Made by a program: the position numbers and the translations under genes. Below the pieces are notes generated by a model, which saw only the letters and a program-made list of their open reading frames with translations, did not search any database and was not told the origin of the DNA. From Armatimonadetes bacterium UBA1398 (GTDB lineage: Bacteria > Armatimonadota > Zipacnadia > UBA1398): a stretch of DNA of 32,011 bases. Of this stretch, positions 17,079 through 24,011 are shown piece by piece (the stretch's first letter is position 1; each line of letters starts with the position of its first letter). The stretch spans positions 1 through 32,011 of the forward strand of contig DBQI01000003.1 of assembly GCA_002305165.1 (NCBI GenBank). Direction: 5' to 3'.

Positions 17079-19934
17079 CTACGGCTGATTCACCGCTGCC
17101 GGTGCGTACCCTTCGGAGAGCCGCTCTCGCTTGCTGGCGAAGTGTTGGTATAGGAGCCGGTCCTCAGTGCTCAGACCTGCATCGTACGCCCCGTAGTAAG
17201 GAACCAGGAGGTCAATCCACAACGCGATGCTCCCGATCTCCTCGGCGGAGAGGATCGCGCCGTAGTGGCCATCGCGGAGCATTCCGATGAGCGGGCTCGC
17301 GATGGCCCCGGCCTCTCGGGGCGCCAGCATGGGCGGAGCCGACTGCGGGTTGATCCACTCCGCTATGCCCCGGCGCGCCAGACCACGGTAACCGTCGCTC
17401 CAGCCCTTGCGGCTCAACGGGTCGTACCGCTCGACCCCGAGCAAGGAGAACGCCGGCTCGGTTCCGGGCGGTCCTGCCGCCGGCGCTGGGAGGTCAACGA
17501 GACCCACATCGATGTACTGCCCGCCCACCGACTGCCAAGCATGCACAGCGATGACATTGTCTCCGGCGTGGAACGCCTTCATGGCGTCTGGAGCTATCGA
17601 CACGAGGCCGTAGTCGTGGGTGTAGCCGCTCGTGGAGGCGGCAAGGACACCATTGATCCATACCTCCATGTCGTCGTCATGGTGGGCCAGGAGCGCGGGA
17701 TTCGCGGGTGGCGCGTCCAGATGAACCGTGCGCCGGAGCCAGATGTCCTCGCTGGTCCACGGTGTGCGCGCCTCGCCGCCAGGAACTTCTCCCGAGCCGA
17801 AGCCCGCCCAGCCAGAGAGCCAAGAGGAGTCGTCGAACTCCGGACGGTCCCAGCCCTCCGCCGGCCGCTCCAGCGAGTACCGCCAGCCGCCCTGGCGCGG
17901 AGGGATCAGGACGGTTGCCTCATCAACGGGCACACACTCAGCGATGGGAACCCTATGACATCCAATGCAGTGCTGATCGAGTATGGGCTGGACCTCTCGG
18001 CGGAAGTCGTACCCGCTGATCTGCGCCAGCGCGGGGTCATCGGTCGCAGCCGGGAGCCACGGCTCAATCCGCGATGGATCGCGCCGCAGCGCGAGCGAGA
18101 GCTCACGATTGGGCACGGAGCCGTTGGGGTCCTCGTGACAGCCAACGCAGGACCGGTTCTCCCCCGGCTGAAGGGTCATCCAGGAGCGCATCGACTGAAT
18201 CGCGAAGCCATGCTCATCTAGGACCTGGAAGTAGAGAGGCGTCCGCGCGGGTACCTCGAAGAGCGCTGAGCCATCGGCCTCGATTGGAACTGTGCCCAGG
18301 ACACGCTTGACGTCCCAGGCGCCTTGTATCGACACCGGTGTGCAGACCAGCGCGTCCCCCGCAGGGCCAACGTTGTAGCTCTCGCCGATACCGGCGGCGC
18401 GGTACTCCAGCGCCACCACTCGGAGCCGCCTGGCCTCAACCGGCTCCACGCCCTCCAGACCCGGTCCGCAGGCGACATCCTGCACATAGAGGGTCGCCTT
18501 CTCCTCACCCGCCTGAGCAGGGATGGGCACGGCCGGTGGGCGGGGCCGTTGCTGCAAGGGCATGGCCTGGTTGCACGAATGGCTGTACGTCTCGTCCCAG
18601 GCCAGAAGCTCTCGGTTGCCACTGATGTCCACCCAGTAGACGCCATACAGGGGCCACCCCTCCGGCCTGATGGAGGCGAGGAATGCGGTCTCCGACAGCG
18701 GGTAGGGGTACTGGAACTGGTCACCCCACTGGCCATAGGCGTCGATACGCTCAGCCTCGGTCTGCCTGACGGGTGCAATGAGTTGGGCGCCGCTGTTCTC
18801 TTCGCGCCCCAGGGACGGGTCGATGAGGCCAAGCCAACCCGTTTGCAGCGTGTGATGGCCAGTGAAGATGGCGACGTACCGGCTCGTGCCCGGTACTGCT
18901 CTGGCATGCAAGATGGTGGTTGGGAAGTACGAGTTGTTCCCATAGAGCGCCGCTTGGCCCGTGGCGTCGTGGCGCATCTCGAACAGGCCTTGGGGGAAGA
19001 TCTGCCCGCGGTCACTATAGTCCCACCGCGTGTAGATGACGCGTCCATCGGGGGTCACCGTCGGGTAGTTGGTATGGACCTGGTCGTAGGTGGCGCGGCG
19101 AATCGCGCCAGATTGGGGGTCGAGCAGGTAGAGATTGCTGACCTCTGTCCACCAGCAGTCTACCGTCTGTACGCACCGGGTTGAGTTGAACACGATCTCG
19201 CCATTCGGGAGGTAGGCGCCCTCGTAGTCCGCCGCACCCAGTCCGCGGGTAAGCTGGGTAACCGCGCCTGTGGCTACATCCATCTCGTACAGGTGGTAGT
19301 CGTCCTCGTCGAGGGATCGCTTCCACGCAAAGAGGATCGTGCTCGCGTCCCATGCGATGTCGGGATCGCGGATGACACCGCCCGCGTCCTCTAGGAGCAC
19401 GTGCGTCGAGCCGTAGCCATCCACCACGCTGAGGACGTTGAGGCTCGCGCCGGGAACCCAGTTTCGCTCGTTCTGCGCATCGGACTGCGCCTCAGTGTAG
19501 GCATAGTGCGACCCGCCCATATCGTAGTGGATCGTGTAAGCAATCCTACCCAGGGGGCCCTCGAAGGGCGCGAGTCGCTGGAGACGTCTGGTATGACAGG
19601 CCCTCAAGTACAGCTCGAAACGGCGTCGATCGGTCGCGCCCACTCCGTCATCGTCGAGTTGCCGCCACTCTTCCCGCAGAGCGTCGATTGCAGGCGTTGG
19701 CCCAAACCGGGTGGCGGTGAGTTCGACTTGCCGCCCGCCCGTAACGTCAACGAATCCATCCTGCGTCAGCCAGTCCAGCGCGATCCTGGCTTCCGTGGCC
19801 GTTACCAAGCCCTCCGCCTCAGCCCTCTGGACGGCAGCGACGGAGTCACCGGAATAGCTCTCCACAAGAGCGTCGAGCCAGCCGGGCCATGGAGCGCCGA
19901 CGAGTACCGTCGCCAGCAGTACGACCATGTGCAC
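17079..19934 (-). CDS. hydrazine-synthase-alpha-like diheme beta-propeller protein
   Basis: A 951-residue exported protein. The start is GTG 19934, with AGGAGG six bases upstream and a short hydrophobic leader; the longer frame back to 20057 would run into the divergent gene's ribosome site. Residues about 125-460 form a TolB/PD40-like propeller with the AYTIHYDMGGSHYAYTE entry strand seen in HZS-alpha-domain proteins. Two c-heme motifs follow: CVGCH at 596 (preceded by GENRS) and CIGCH at 656. Residues about 683-815 are a jelly-roll insertion (LERPAEGWDRPEFDDSSW, then DDDMEVWING). HZS alpha of anammox bacteria likewise has a propeller and two c-hemes, but many non-anammox relatives of unknown function exist. 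It heads an operon with an octaheme cytochrome and an antiporter. Confidence 0.75.
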   Translation of the reverse strand: MHMVVLLATVLVGAPWPGWLDALVESYSGDSVAAVQRAEAEGLVTATEARIALDWLTQDGFVDVTGGRQVELTATRFGPTPAIDALREEWRQLDDDGVGATDRRRFELYLRACHTRRLQRLAPFEGPLGRIAYTIHYDMGGSHYAYTEAQSDAQNERNWVPGASLNVLSVVDGYGSTHVLLEDAGGVIRDPDIAWDASTILFAWKRSLDEDDYHLYEMDVATGAVTQLTRGLGAADYEGAYLPNGEIVFNSTRCVQTVDCWWTEVSNLYLLDPQSGAIRRATYDQVHTNYPTVTPDGRVIYTRWDYSDRGQIFPQGLFEMRHDATGQAALYGNNSYFPTTILHARAVPGTSRYVAIFTGHHTLQTGWLGLIDPSLGREENSGAQLIAPVRQTEAERIDAYGQWGDQFQYPYPLSETAFLASIRPEGWPLYGVYWVDISGNRELLAWDETYSHSCNQAMPLQQRPRPPAVPIPAQAGEEKATLYVQDVACGPGLEGVEPVEARRLRVVALEYRAAGIGESYNVGPAGDALVCTPVSIQGAWDVKRVLGTVPIEADGSALFEVPARTPLYFQVLDEHGFAIQSMRSWMTLQPGENRSCVGCHEDPNGSVPNRELSLALRRDPSRIEPWLPAATDDPALAQISGYDFRREVQPILDQHCIGCHRVPIAECVPVDEATVLIPPRQGGWRYSLERPAEGWDRPEFDDSSWLSGWAGFGSGEVPGGEARTPWTSEDIWLRRTVHLDAPPANPALLAHHDDDMEVWINGVLAASTSGYTHDYGLVSIAPDAMKAFHAGDNVIAVHAWQSVGGQYIDVGLVDLPAPAAGPPGTEPAFSLLGVERYDPLSRKGWSDGYRGLARRGIAEWINPQSAPPMLAPREAGAIASPLIGMLRDGHYGAILSAEEIGSIALWIDLLVPYYGAYDAGLSTEDRLLYQHFASKRERLSEGYAPAAVNQP

Positions 19935-20055
19935 AGGCAGCCTCCTCAACGTCGGCCAAGGTTCTCGCCCAGGGTGCGTCTTCCTGCGTGGCGAACCGGT
20001 TGGCACGTCTGGAGTGTCCATGCTGCAGGTAACCGATCGCGCGCAGGGGGGCCAC

Positions 20056-20856
20056 ATGGGCGAGATCCGCGTAGGGTGCTCGGGCTTCAGCTACGATGAC
20101 TGGGTGGGCCACTTCTACCCGCCGGGGGCCTCGAAACGTGACTATCTGACCCTCTATGCCGAGCACTTCGACACGGTGGAGATCAACGTCACCTACTACC
20201 AGGTGCCGCCGCCGATCACCACTCGGGGATGGGTCCGCAGGACTCCGGACGGCTTCCTCTTTGCCGTGAAGGCACACAAGTCAATGACGCACGAGCCGAA
20301 AACCCCGGAAGAAGCCATCGCGGGTGTGCCTCTGTTCCTCGAGTCGATGGCTCCTGTAGTCGAGGCTAGCCGCCTGGCGTGCGTGCTTCTCCAGTTCCCC
20401 TGGGGCTTCCGGCCGACGCATCAGTCACGGGACATCCTGGAGGCGCTCCTGGGCTCGCTGGCGTCGCTTCCCCTCGTCTGCGAGTTCCGCCATGTCGATT
20501 GGGTGCGGGACAGCGTGAAAGGATGGCTTCGTGAGCGTGGGGTGGGTTACTGCTGTGTTGACCAGCCTGATCTGGCGACTTTGATGCCTCGGGAGTCGGT
20601 CGTGACATCGCCGTTGGCATACATTCGCTTCCACGGTCGGAATAGAGCAAAGTGGTTCAACCACCGCGAGGCATGGGAGCGCTACGACTACCTCTACTCA
20701 GACGAGGAGCTCAGGGAGTGGGCGAAGCCGGTGCGGGACCTCGCCACTCAGTGTGATCGCGTCCTCGTCTACTTCAACAACCACCGGATGGGGCAAGCCC
20801 CCGCGAACGCCGCGGTGTTCCGCGAGCTCATCGCGGCGAGCGACACGGAGTCCTAG
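20056..20856 (+). CDS. DUF72 family protein
   Basis: A 266-residue YecE-like TIM-barrel protein. Diagnostic segments are the N-terminal RVGCSGFSYDDWVGHFYP, FDTVEINVTYYQVPP, FLFAVKAHKSMTH, VLLQFPWGFR, CEFRHVDW, YIRFHGRN and VYFNNHRMGQAPANA. The biochemical function of DUF72 is not established. ATG 20056 is chosen because AGGGGGG precedes it and the family begins here; upstream in-frame codons lie in the divergent intergenic region. It converges on trpS, and the two stop regions overlap by four bases. Confidence 0.9.
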   Translation: MGEIRVGCSGFSYDDWVGHFYPPGASKRDYLTLYAEHFDTVEINVTYYQVPPPITTRGWVRRTPDGFLFAVKAHKSMTHEPKTPEEAIAGVPLFLESMAPVVEASRLACVLLQFPWGFRPTHQSRDILEALLGSLASLPLVCEFRHVDWVRDSVKGWLRERGVGYCCVDQPDLATLMPRESVVTSPLAYIRFHGRNRAKWFNHREAWERYDYLYSDEELREWAKPVRDLATQCDRVLVYFNNHRMGQAPANAAVFRELIAASDTES

Positions 20857-21830
20857 AGGCCCCGGCCGATCCCGGCGGCCTCCCGGGCCCGCTCTAGCAC
20901 CTCCCGAGCCTTGGCGCGGGCTCGGCGGCCACCTTCCGCGTAGATCTCGCGGAGCATCTCGGGGTTGGACTCAAGCTCCTGGCGTCGCTCGCGTGCTTCA
21001 CAGAAGGTCTCGAAGAACAACTCCACGATACGCTTCTTCACGTCGCCGTAGCCCACGCCCCCCTCCCGGTAGCGCTTCGCCATCTCCTCGCGCTCATCAG
21101 CCGACGCCATGAGGCGGAACAGCGCAAAGACGCTGCAGGTGTCGGGATCCTTGGGCTCCTCCACTGGCGTGGAGTCCGTCTTCATGCGCTTGATGCGCTT
21201 CTCGGTCTCCTTGGCGTCCCCGAAGATCTCGATCACGTTGCCGTAGCTCTTGGACATCTTGCGGCCGTCGAGACCGGGGACAACGGCTACGTCTGGCAGG
21301 ATGTACGGTTCCGGAAGGATGAAGACCTCACTGTCATACTGGAAGTTGAAGCTTCCCGCGATGTCCCGCGTGACCTCGAGATGCTGCTTCTGATCCTGCC
21401 CCACGGGCACGACATTCGAGTCATAGATGAGGATATCAGCGGCCATGAGGATGGGGTAGCCGAACAAGCCCATGCTGGCCACCGTGCCCTGGGCGACCTT
21501 GTCCTTGTAGGCGTGGCACCTCTCCATCAGCCCCACAGGGGTAACGACGCTCAACAGCCAAGTGAGCTCAGCCACCTCCGGCACATCTGACTGCCGGAAC
21601 AGGGTCGCCTTCTCCGGGTCCAGGCCAAGAGCGACCAGGCCCGCCGCCACGTCGTGGCAGTTCGCGGCCATCTCGTCGGGATTCGTGACCGTGGTCATCG
21701 CGTGGTAGTCGGCGATGAAGTAGAAGGCGTCGCACTCCTCCTGCAGGGCGATGTACTGCCGTACCGCGCCGAAATAGTTGCCGATGTGCAGTTTGCCTGA
21801 GGGCTGGATCCCCGATAACGAGCGGCGCAT
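20853..21830 (-). CDS. trpS: tryptophanyl-tRNA synthetase
   Basis: A 325-residue class I synthetase charging tRNA-Trp. The HIGH-type motif is PSGKLHIGNYFGA (HIGN at 15-18) and KMSKS is at 191-195. GLFGYPILMAADILIYD, VPVGQDQKQHLEVTRDIA and FGDAKET are also typical. GGAGGGG lies nine bases before ATG 21830. The upstream leader (about 165 bases) contains a short peptide with tandem Trp codons and alternative hairpins ending in a terminator, so expression is predicted to rise when charged tRNA-Trp is scarce. No other tryptophan gene is next to it. Confidence 0.97.
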   Translation of the reverse strand: MRRSLSGIQPSGKLHIGNYFGAVRQYIALQEECDAFYFIADYHAMTTVTNPDEMAANCHDVAAGLVALGLDPEKATLFRQSDVPEVAELTWLLSVVTPVGLMERCHAYKDKVAQGTVASMGLFGYPILMAADILIYDSNVVPVGQDQKQHLEVTRDIAGSFNFQYDSEVFILPEPYILPDVAVVPGLDGRKMSKSYGNVIEIFGDAKETEKRIKRMKTDSTPVEEPKDPDTCSVFALFRLMASADEREEMAKRYREGGVGYGDVKKRIVELFFETFCEARERRQELESNPEMLREIYAEGGRRARAKAREVLERAREAAGIGRGL

Positions 21831-21865
21831 CGTGAGCGTCCCCTCCGTGTGCCTCGTGGTACGTC

Positions 21866-21892
21866 AAAAGCGCCCGCGGTTGTCGCGGGCGC
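21866..21892 (-). terminator. intrinsic terminator within the trpS leader (attenuator 3:4 hairpin)
   Basis: On the minus strand a perfect nine-base stem GCGCCCGCG/CGCGGGCGC with loop ACAAC is followed directly by TTTT (plus-strand 21866-21869). It ends 36 bases before the trpS start codon, so it can only regulate trpS. The 5' arm can alternatively pair with CGCGGGC at 21926-21932. Confidence 0.8.
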
Positions 21893-21925
21893 CTCGCCTA
21901 TAGGTCGTTTGTCACGCACAGCCCT

Positions 21926-21956
21926 GCCCGCGGGGTCCTAAGGGGAGCTACCCCGC
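21926..21956 (-). promoter_or_regulatory. trpS attenuator segments 1 and 2 (pause hairpin and antiterminator arm)
   Basis: Read on the minus strand, GCGGGGT (21950-21956, beginning in the last base of the second Trp codon) pairs perfectly with ACCCCGC (21930-21936), a 1:2 hairpin with a 13-base loop that contains the leader stop codon. Overlapping it, CGCGGGC (21926-21932) is the reverse complement of GCCCGCG in the 5' arm of the terminator, giving a seven-pair 2:3 antiterminator. The two pairings are mutually exclusive. Confidence 0.7.
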
Positions 21957-21994
21957 CACCAAAGCGGCCTGGCTACACTGATGTGGTTGATCAT
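21938..21994 (-). CDS. trpS leader peptide with tandem Trp codons
   Basis: An 18-codon ORF, MINHISVARPLWWRGSSP, starting at ATG 21994 and ending with TAG at 21938. Codons 12 and 13 are TGG TGG (21956-21961), placed immediately before segment 1 of the attenuator. There is no nearby Shine-Dalgarno; if the TTGACA/TACACT promoter is correct the transcript starts only a few bases before the ATG, so translation may be essentially leaderless. A ribosome waiting at the Trp codons would cover segment 1 and free segment 2 to form the antiterminator. A start further upstream in the same frame is possible, but the Trp codons and stop would not change. Confidence 0.72.
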   Translation of the reverse strand: MINHISVARPLWWRGSSP

Positions 21995-22017
21995 GTCGCG
22001 CAAAGTGTAGCCAGGCC
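21966..22017. repeat. perfect 14-base inverted repeat spanning the trpS promoter
   Basis: GGCCTGGCTACACT (21966-21979) and its exact reverse complement (22004-22017) are separated by 24 bases. The right arm holds the predicted -10 box and the left arm encodes part of the leader peptide. It could be an operator, or an RNA hairpin terminating or insulating read-through from the aldo/keto reductase gene; there is no T-tract after it. Confidence 0.6.
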
Positions 22018-22033
22018 CTCCGGCGGATGTCAA
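22004..22033 (-). promoter_or_regulatory. candidate trpS promoter (TTGACA-18-TACACT)
   Basis: On the minus strand a consensus -35 TTGACA (22028-22033) lies 18 bases from TACACT (22004-22009), four of six matches to TATAAT. The -35 overlaps the stop codon of the aldo/keto reductase gene. The predicted start falls near 21997, just before the leader-peptide ATG. Confidence 0.55.
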
Positions 22034-23115
22034 GAAAGCACGCGATGCGCAACACGAAGCCGCGCTGGTATGTTCAGATGCGCATAGCATCCCGCAACGC
22101 ACGCGCCGCAGTCCGTGCATGCTTCCGCGCTGCGGCTGGGCGGGAGCGAGGCGTATAGCTTCTTACCACGCCGCACCCACCCGTACTCGGCGGCGTACAT
22201 CTCGTACCGCAGTATATCGGACACGGCGACCCGCTGCGGGCACAGCCGATCGCAGGAGCCGCAGGAGGCACACACGCGTCCTTCGGCGGCGAGGGCCAGG
22301 GCGACCTCCGTCTCAGCGTCCACCCAACGTTCCCAGTCGTTGGCGAACTGAGCCATCTTGTCCACGTCGCCATCGGTCCGTACCGACCAGCAGATGGTTG
22401 TCCAATGCTTCTTGGCGAGCATGTTCCCCCATACTTGCTCGGCCTCTCCGCCACCGCCACGGAGGGACTTCATGACCATGCCGCCGACGCCTTGCTCCGC
22501 CGCGCGTTCGAGGATGGGATCCACCTCTGCGGCGTTGCCCGGGTTGTAGGCCGGCATGAGCACGTCGTACCAGCCAGTCTGCAGCCCAGCCTCCATGACC
22601 TCCGGGACCGCCCCGTGGCTGGTGAGGCCGAGGAACTTCACGGCTCCAGCCTCCTTCAGGCGGAGGAAGTCCTCATAGACCTGCTCTTGGCCTGGCTCGG
22701 CGGGTTCGGTGCTGTGGTAGAAGGCGATCTCGACATGGTCCGTGCCGAGCACGTCGAGGTCGCGCATCACGGAGTCGTACTCCAGCCGCGTCTTGATCCC
22801 CAGCACGATATCCTCGCGGTCGATCTCCTGCATCGCTTCCGCGACCATCTCGATCGCCTTGCCATCGGCGTAGCCGGAGCAGGTGTGGACGAAGTTGATG
22901 CCCCACTCCATGGCCCGCAGAATGGGGGCGAAGTCGGTCAGCGGTACCGTGCCGACCGTCATGACCGGCACCTCGAGGTCGATGCGCTCGAACTTCCGCC
23001 TGGGCACGGCCTGCATCTCGGTCTGCGCCTTGGCCCCGATGGTCTTGGCGCTCATAGCCAGCGCGGCCCCGCCCAGAGCCGCTCCGCGCACGAAGTCCCT
23101 CCTCGACCAGCTCAC
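22030..23115 (-). CDS. Tat-exported aldo/keto reductase with C-terminal Fe-S motifs
   Basis: A 361-residue protein. A twin-arginine leader (SRRDFVRGAALGGAALAMSA) is followed by an AKR barrel (about 45-270) and a ferredoxin-like tail with two cysteine sets, Cys282-285-288-292 (CASCGSCDRLCP) and Cys333-336-339-343 (CTDCGACVAGCY). Catalytic tetrad positions Tyr82, Lys108 and His134 can be placed, but the usual Asp five residues before the Tyr appears as His77 (NFVHTCSGY rather than a FDTAxSY form). The start is GTG 23115 with GGAGG upstream. Electron transfer through Fe-S clusters rather than soluble NADPH is plausible for an exported AKR. The substrate is unknown. Divergent from the pspA operon. 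Confidence 0.82.
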   Translation of the reverse strand: MSWSRRDFVRGAALGGAALAMSAKTIGAKAQTEMQAVPRRKFERIDLEVPVMTVGTVPLTDFAPILRAMEWGINFVHTCSGYADGKAIEMVAEAMQEIDREDIVLGIKTRLEYDSVMRDLDVLGTDHVEIAFYHSTEPAEPGQEQVYEDFLRLKEAGAVKFLGLTSHGAVPEVMEAGLQTGWYDVLMPAYNPGNAAEVDPILERAAEQGVGGMVMKSLRGGGGEAEQVWGNMLAKKHWTTICWSVRTDGDVDKMAQFANDWERWVDAETEVALALAAEGRVCASCGSCDRLCPQRVAVSDILRYEMYAAEYGWVRRGKKLYASLPPSRSAEACTDCGACVAGCYAHLNIPARLRVAHRVLS

Positions 23116-23235
23116 TTCGGATCCCTCCTTCGCTCACTCACATCAGCCTTCCCCACCAGTTGGCCAGCCTGCCGCGCTGTCCTCCCACAATCAGCCTGAC
23201 CCAGGGGCGCTACCACCGAGCGAACCAAGCGTCAT

Positions 23236-23246
23236 GAACACTGTTC
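23236..23246. promoter_or_regulatory. small palindrome in the aldo/keto reductase-pspA gap
   Basis: The 228-base divergent region holds a perfect 11-base palindrome GAACACTGTTC and, nearer pspA (23307-23320), GGCGCT-CA-AGCGCC. Either could be an operator for the divergent genes. No clear sigma-54 or consensus -35/-10 pair was found there. Confidence 0.25.
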
Positions 23247-23343
23247 CATCCTGTGCCGCAGGCGAGCCCGCTCTGGCGGCGGAATAGGTGGAAACTGTGG
23301 CCCTCGGGCGCTCAAGCGCCTCCAGGGCGAGGAGGTGGTCGCC

Positions 23344-24009
23344 ATGGGTCTTCTTGAGCGGATCAAGAACGCGGTCCGCACGAACCTGTCGGAGATCGCG
23401 GACCGGTTTGAGGAACCCGAGGCACGACTGGACCAGCTTATCGCCCGCATGGAGACCGATCTCGATGACGCGCGGCTCGAACTGGGTGCCGCGTTGCGTG
23501 AGGTGGAATCGCTGAGGAGCGAGGCTCAGACCGCCGGGGATGCGGCCACGGACTACGAGGCCAAGGCTCGCTTGGCTCTGGCGCAGGGAGACGAAGACCT
23601 CGCCCGAGAGGCCCTCCGCCGGGTCGAAAATCAGGTGGAGCGGCGGGAGTGCCTGCTTCGCGAAGCCAGCCTCCAGGATACAACCACATCCATGCTGCGT
23701 CGCCACGTCGTGGCCCTCGAGCGCAAGCTGGAGCAGGCGCGTCGGCAGCGGGAGATGGTCGTCGCGCGTCAGCGCTTGGCCGAGGCCCAGCGCGCGGTCT
23801 CTCGACGGACCACATGGGTCGACTCCGACGTCTCCGCGCCCCTTCAGGAGCGGATCGACGAGCTCGACGCGGCGACCCGTGCGGGTGATGAGATTCTAGG
23901 CGACGCCACGGACCTGGGACTCCCCTCCGAGGATAGAATCGAGGCGCGTCTCGAGGCTCTGCGGCGCGAGCTCGACGCGGATGCCAAGCGTCAACGCAGG
24001 GAGGAGTAG
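23344..24009 (+). CDS. pspA: PspA/IM30 family membrane-stress protein
   Basis: A 221-residue PspA/Vipp1 family protein, an ESCRT-III-like coiled coil that binds damaged inner membranes. The N-terminus GLLERIKNAVRTNLSEIADRFEEPE has the amphipathic helix and PE turn of the family. A long heptad-rich coiled coil (about 25-165) follows, including EAKARLALAQGDEDLAREAL, the conserved hairpin region. ATG 23344 is chosen because AGGAGG lies eight bases upstream and the family begins MGLLxRI. The gene is followed after two bases by an NfeD-like gene and then flotillin. Confidence 0.88.
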   Translation: MGLLERIKNAVRTNLSEIADRFEEPEARLDQLIARMETDLDDARLELGAALREVESLRSEAQTAGDAATDYEAKARLALAQGDEDLAREALRRVENQVERRECLLREASLQDTTTSMLRRHVVALERKLEQARRQREMVVARQRLAEAQRAVSRRTTWVDSDVSAPLQERIDELDAATRAGDEILGDATDLGLPSEDRIEARLEALRRELDADAKRQRREE

Positions 24010-24011
24010 CG

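Noticed and set aside
15418..19934. Anammox hydrazine synthase operon
   Set aside because: No beta or gamma subunit homologue, and only a domain-level resemblance of the large protein to HzsA.
19965..20010. Sigma-54 promoter (TGGCAC) upstream of the DUF72 gene
   Set aside because: TGGCAC is present near 20000, but the TTGC half at the required spacing is missing.
21830..22030. T-box riboswitch upstream of trpS
   Set aside because: The usual T-box sequence (AGGGUGGNACCGCG) is absent. The Trp codons belong to an open leader peptide, and the hairpins fit ribosome-mediated attenuation better.
23236..23246. LexA/SOS box (GAAC-N4-GTTC)
   Set aside because: The spacer is three bases, not four, and no SOS gene is next to it.
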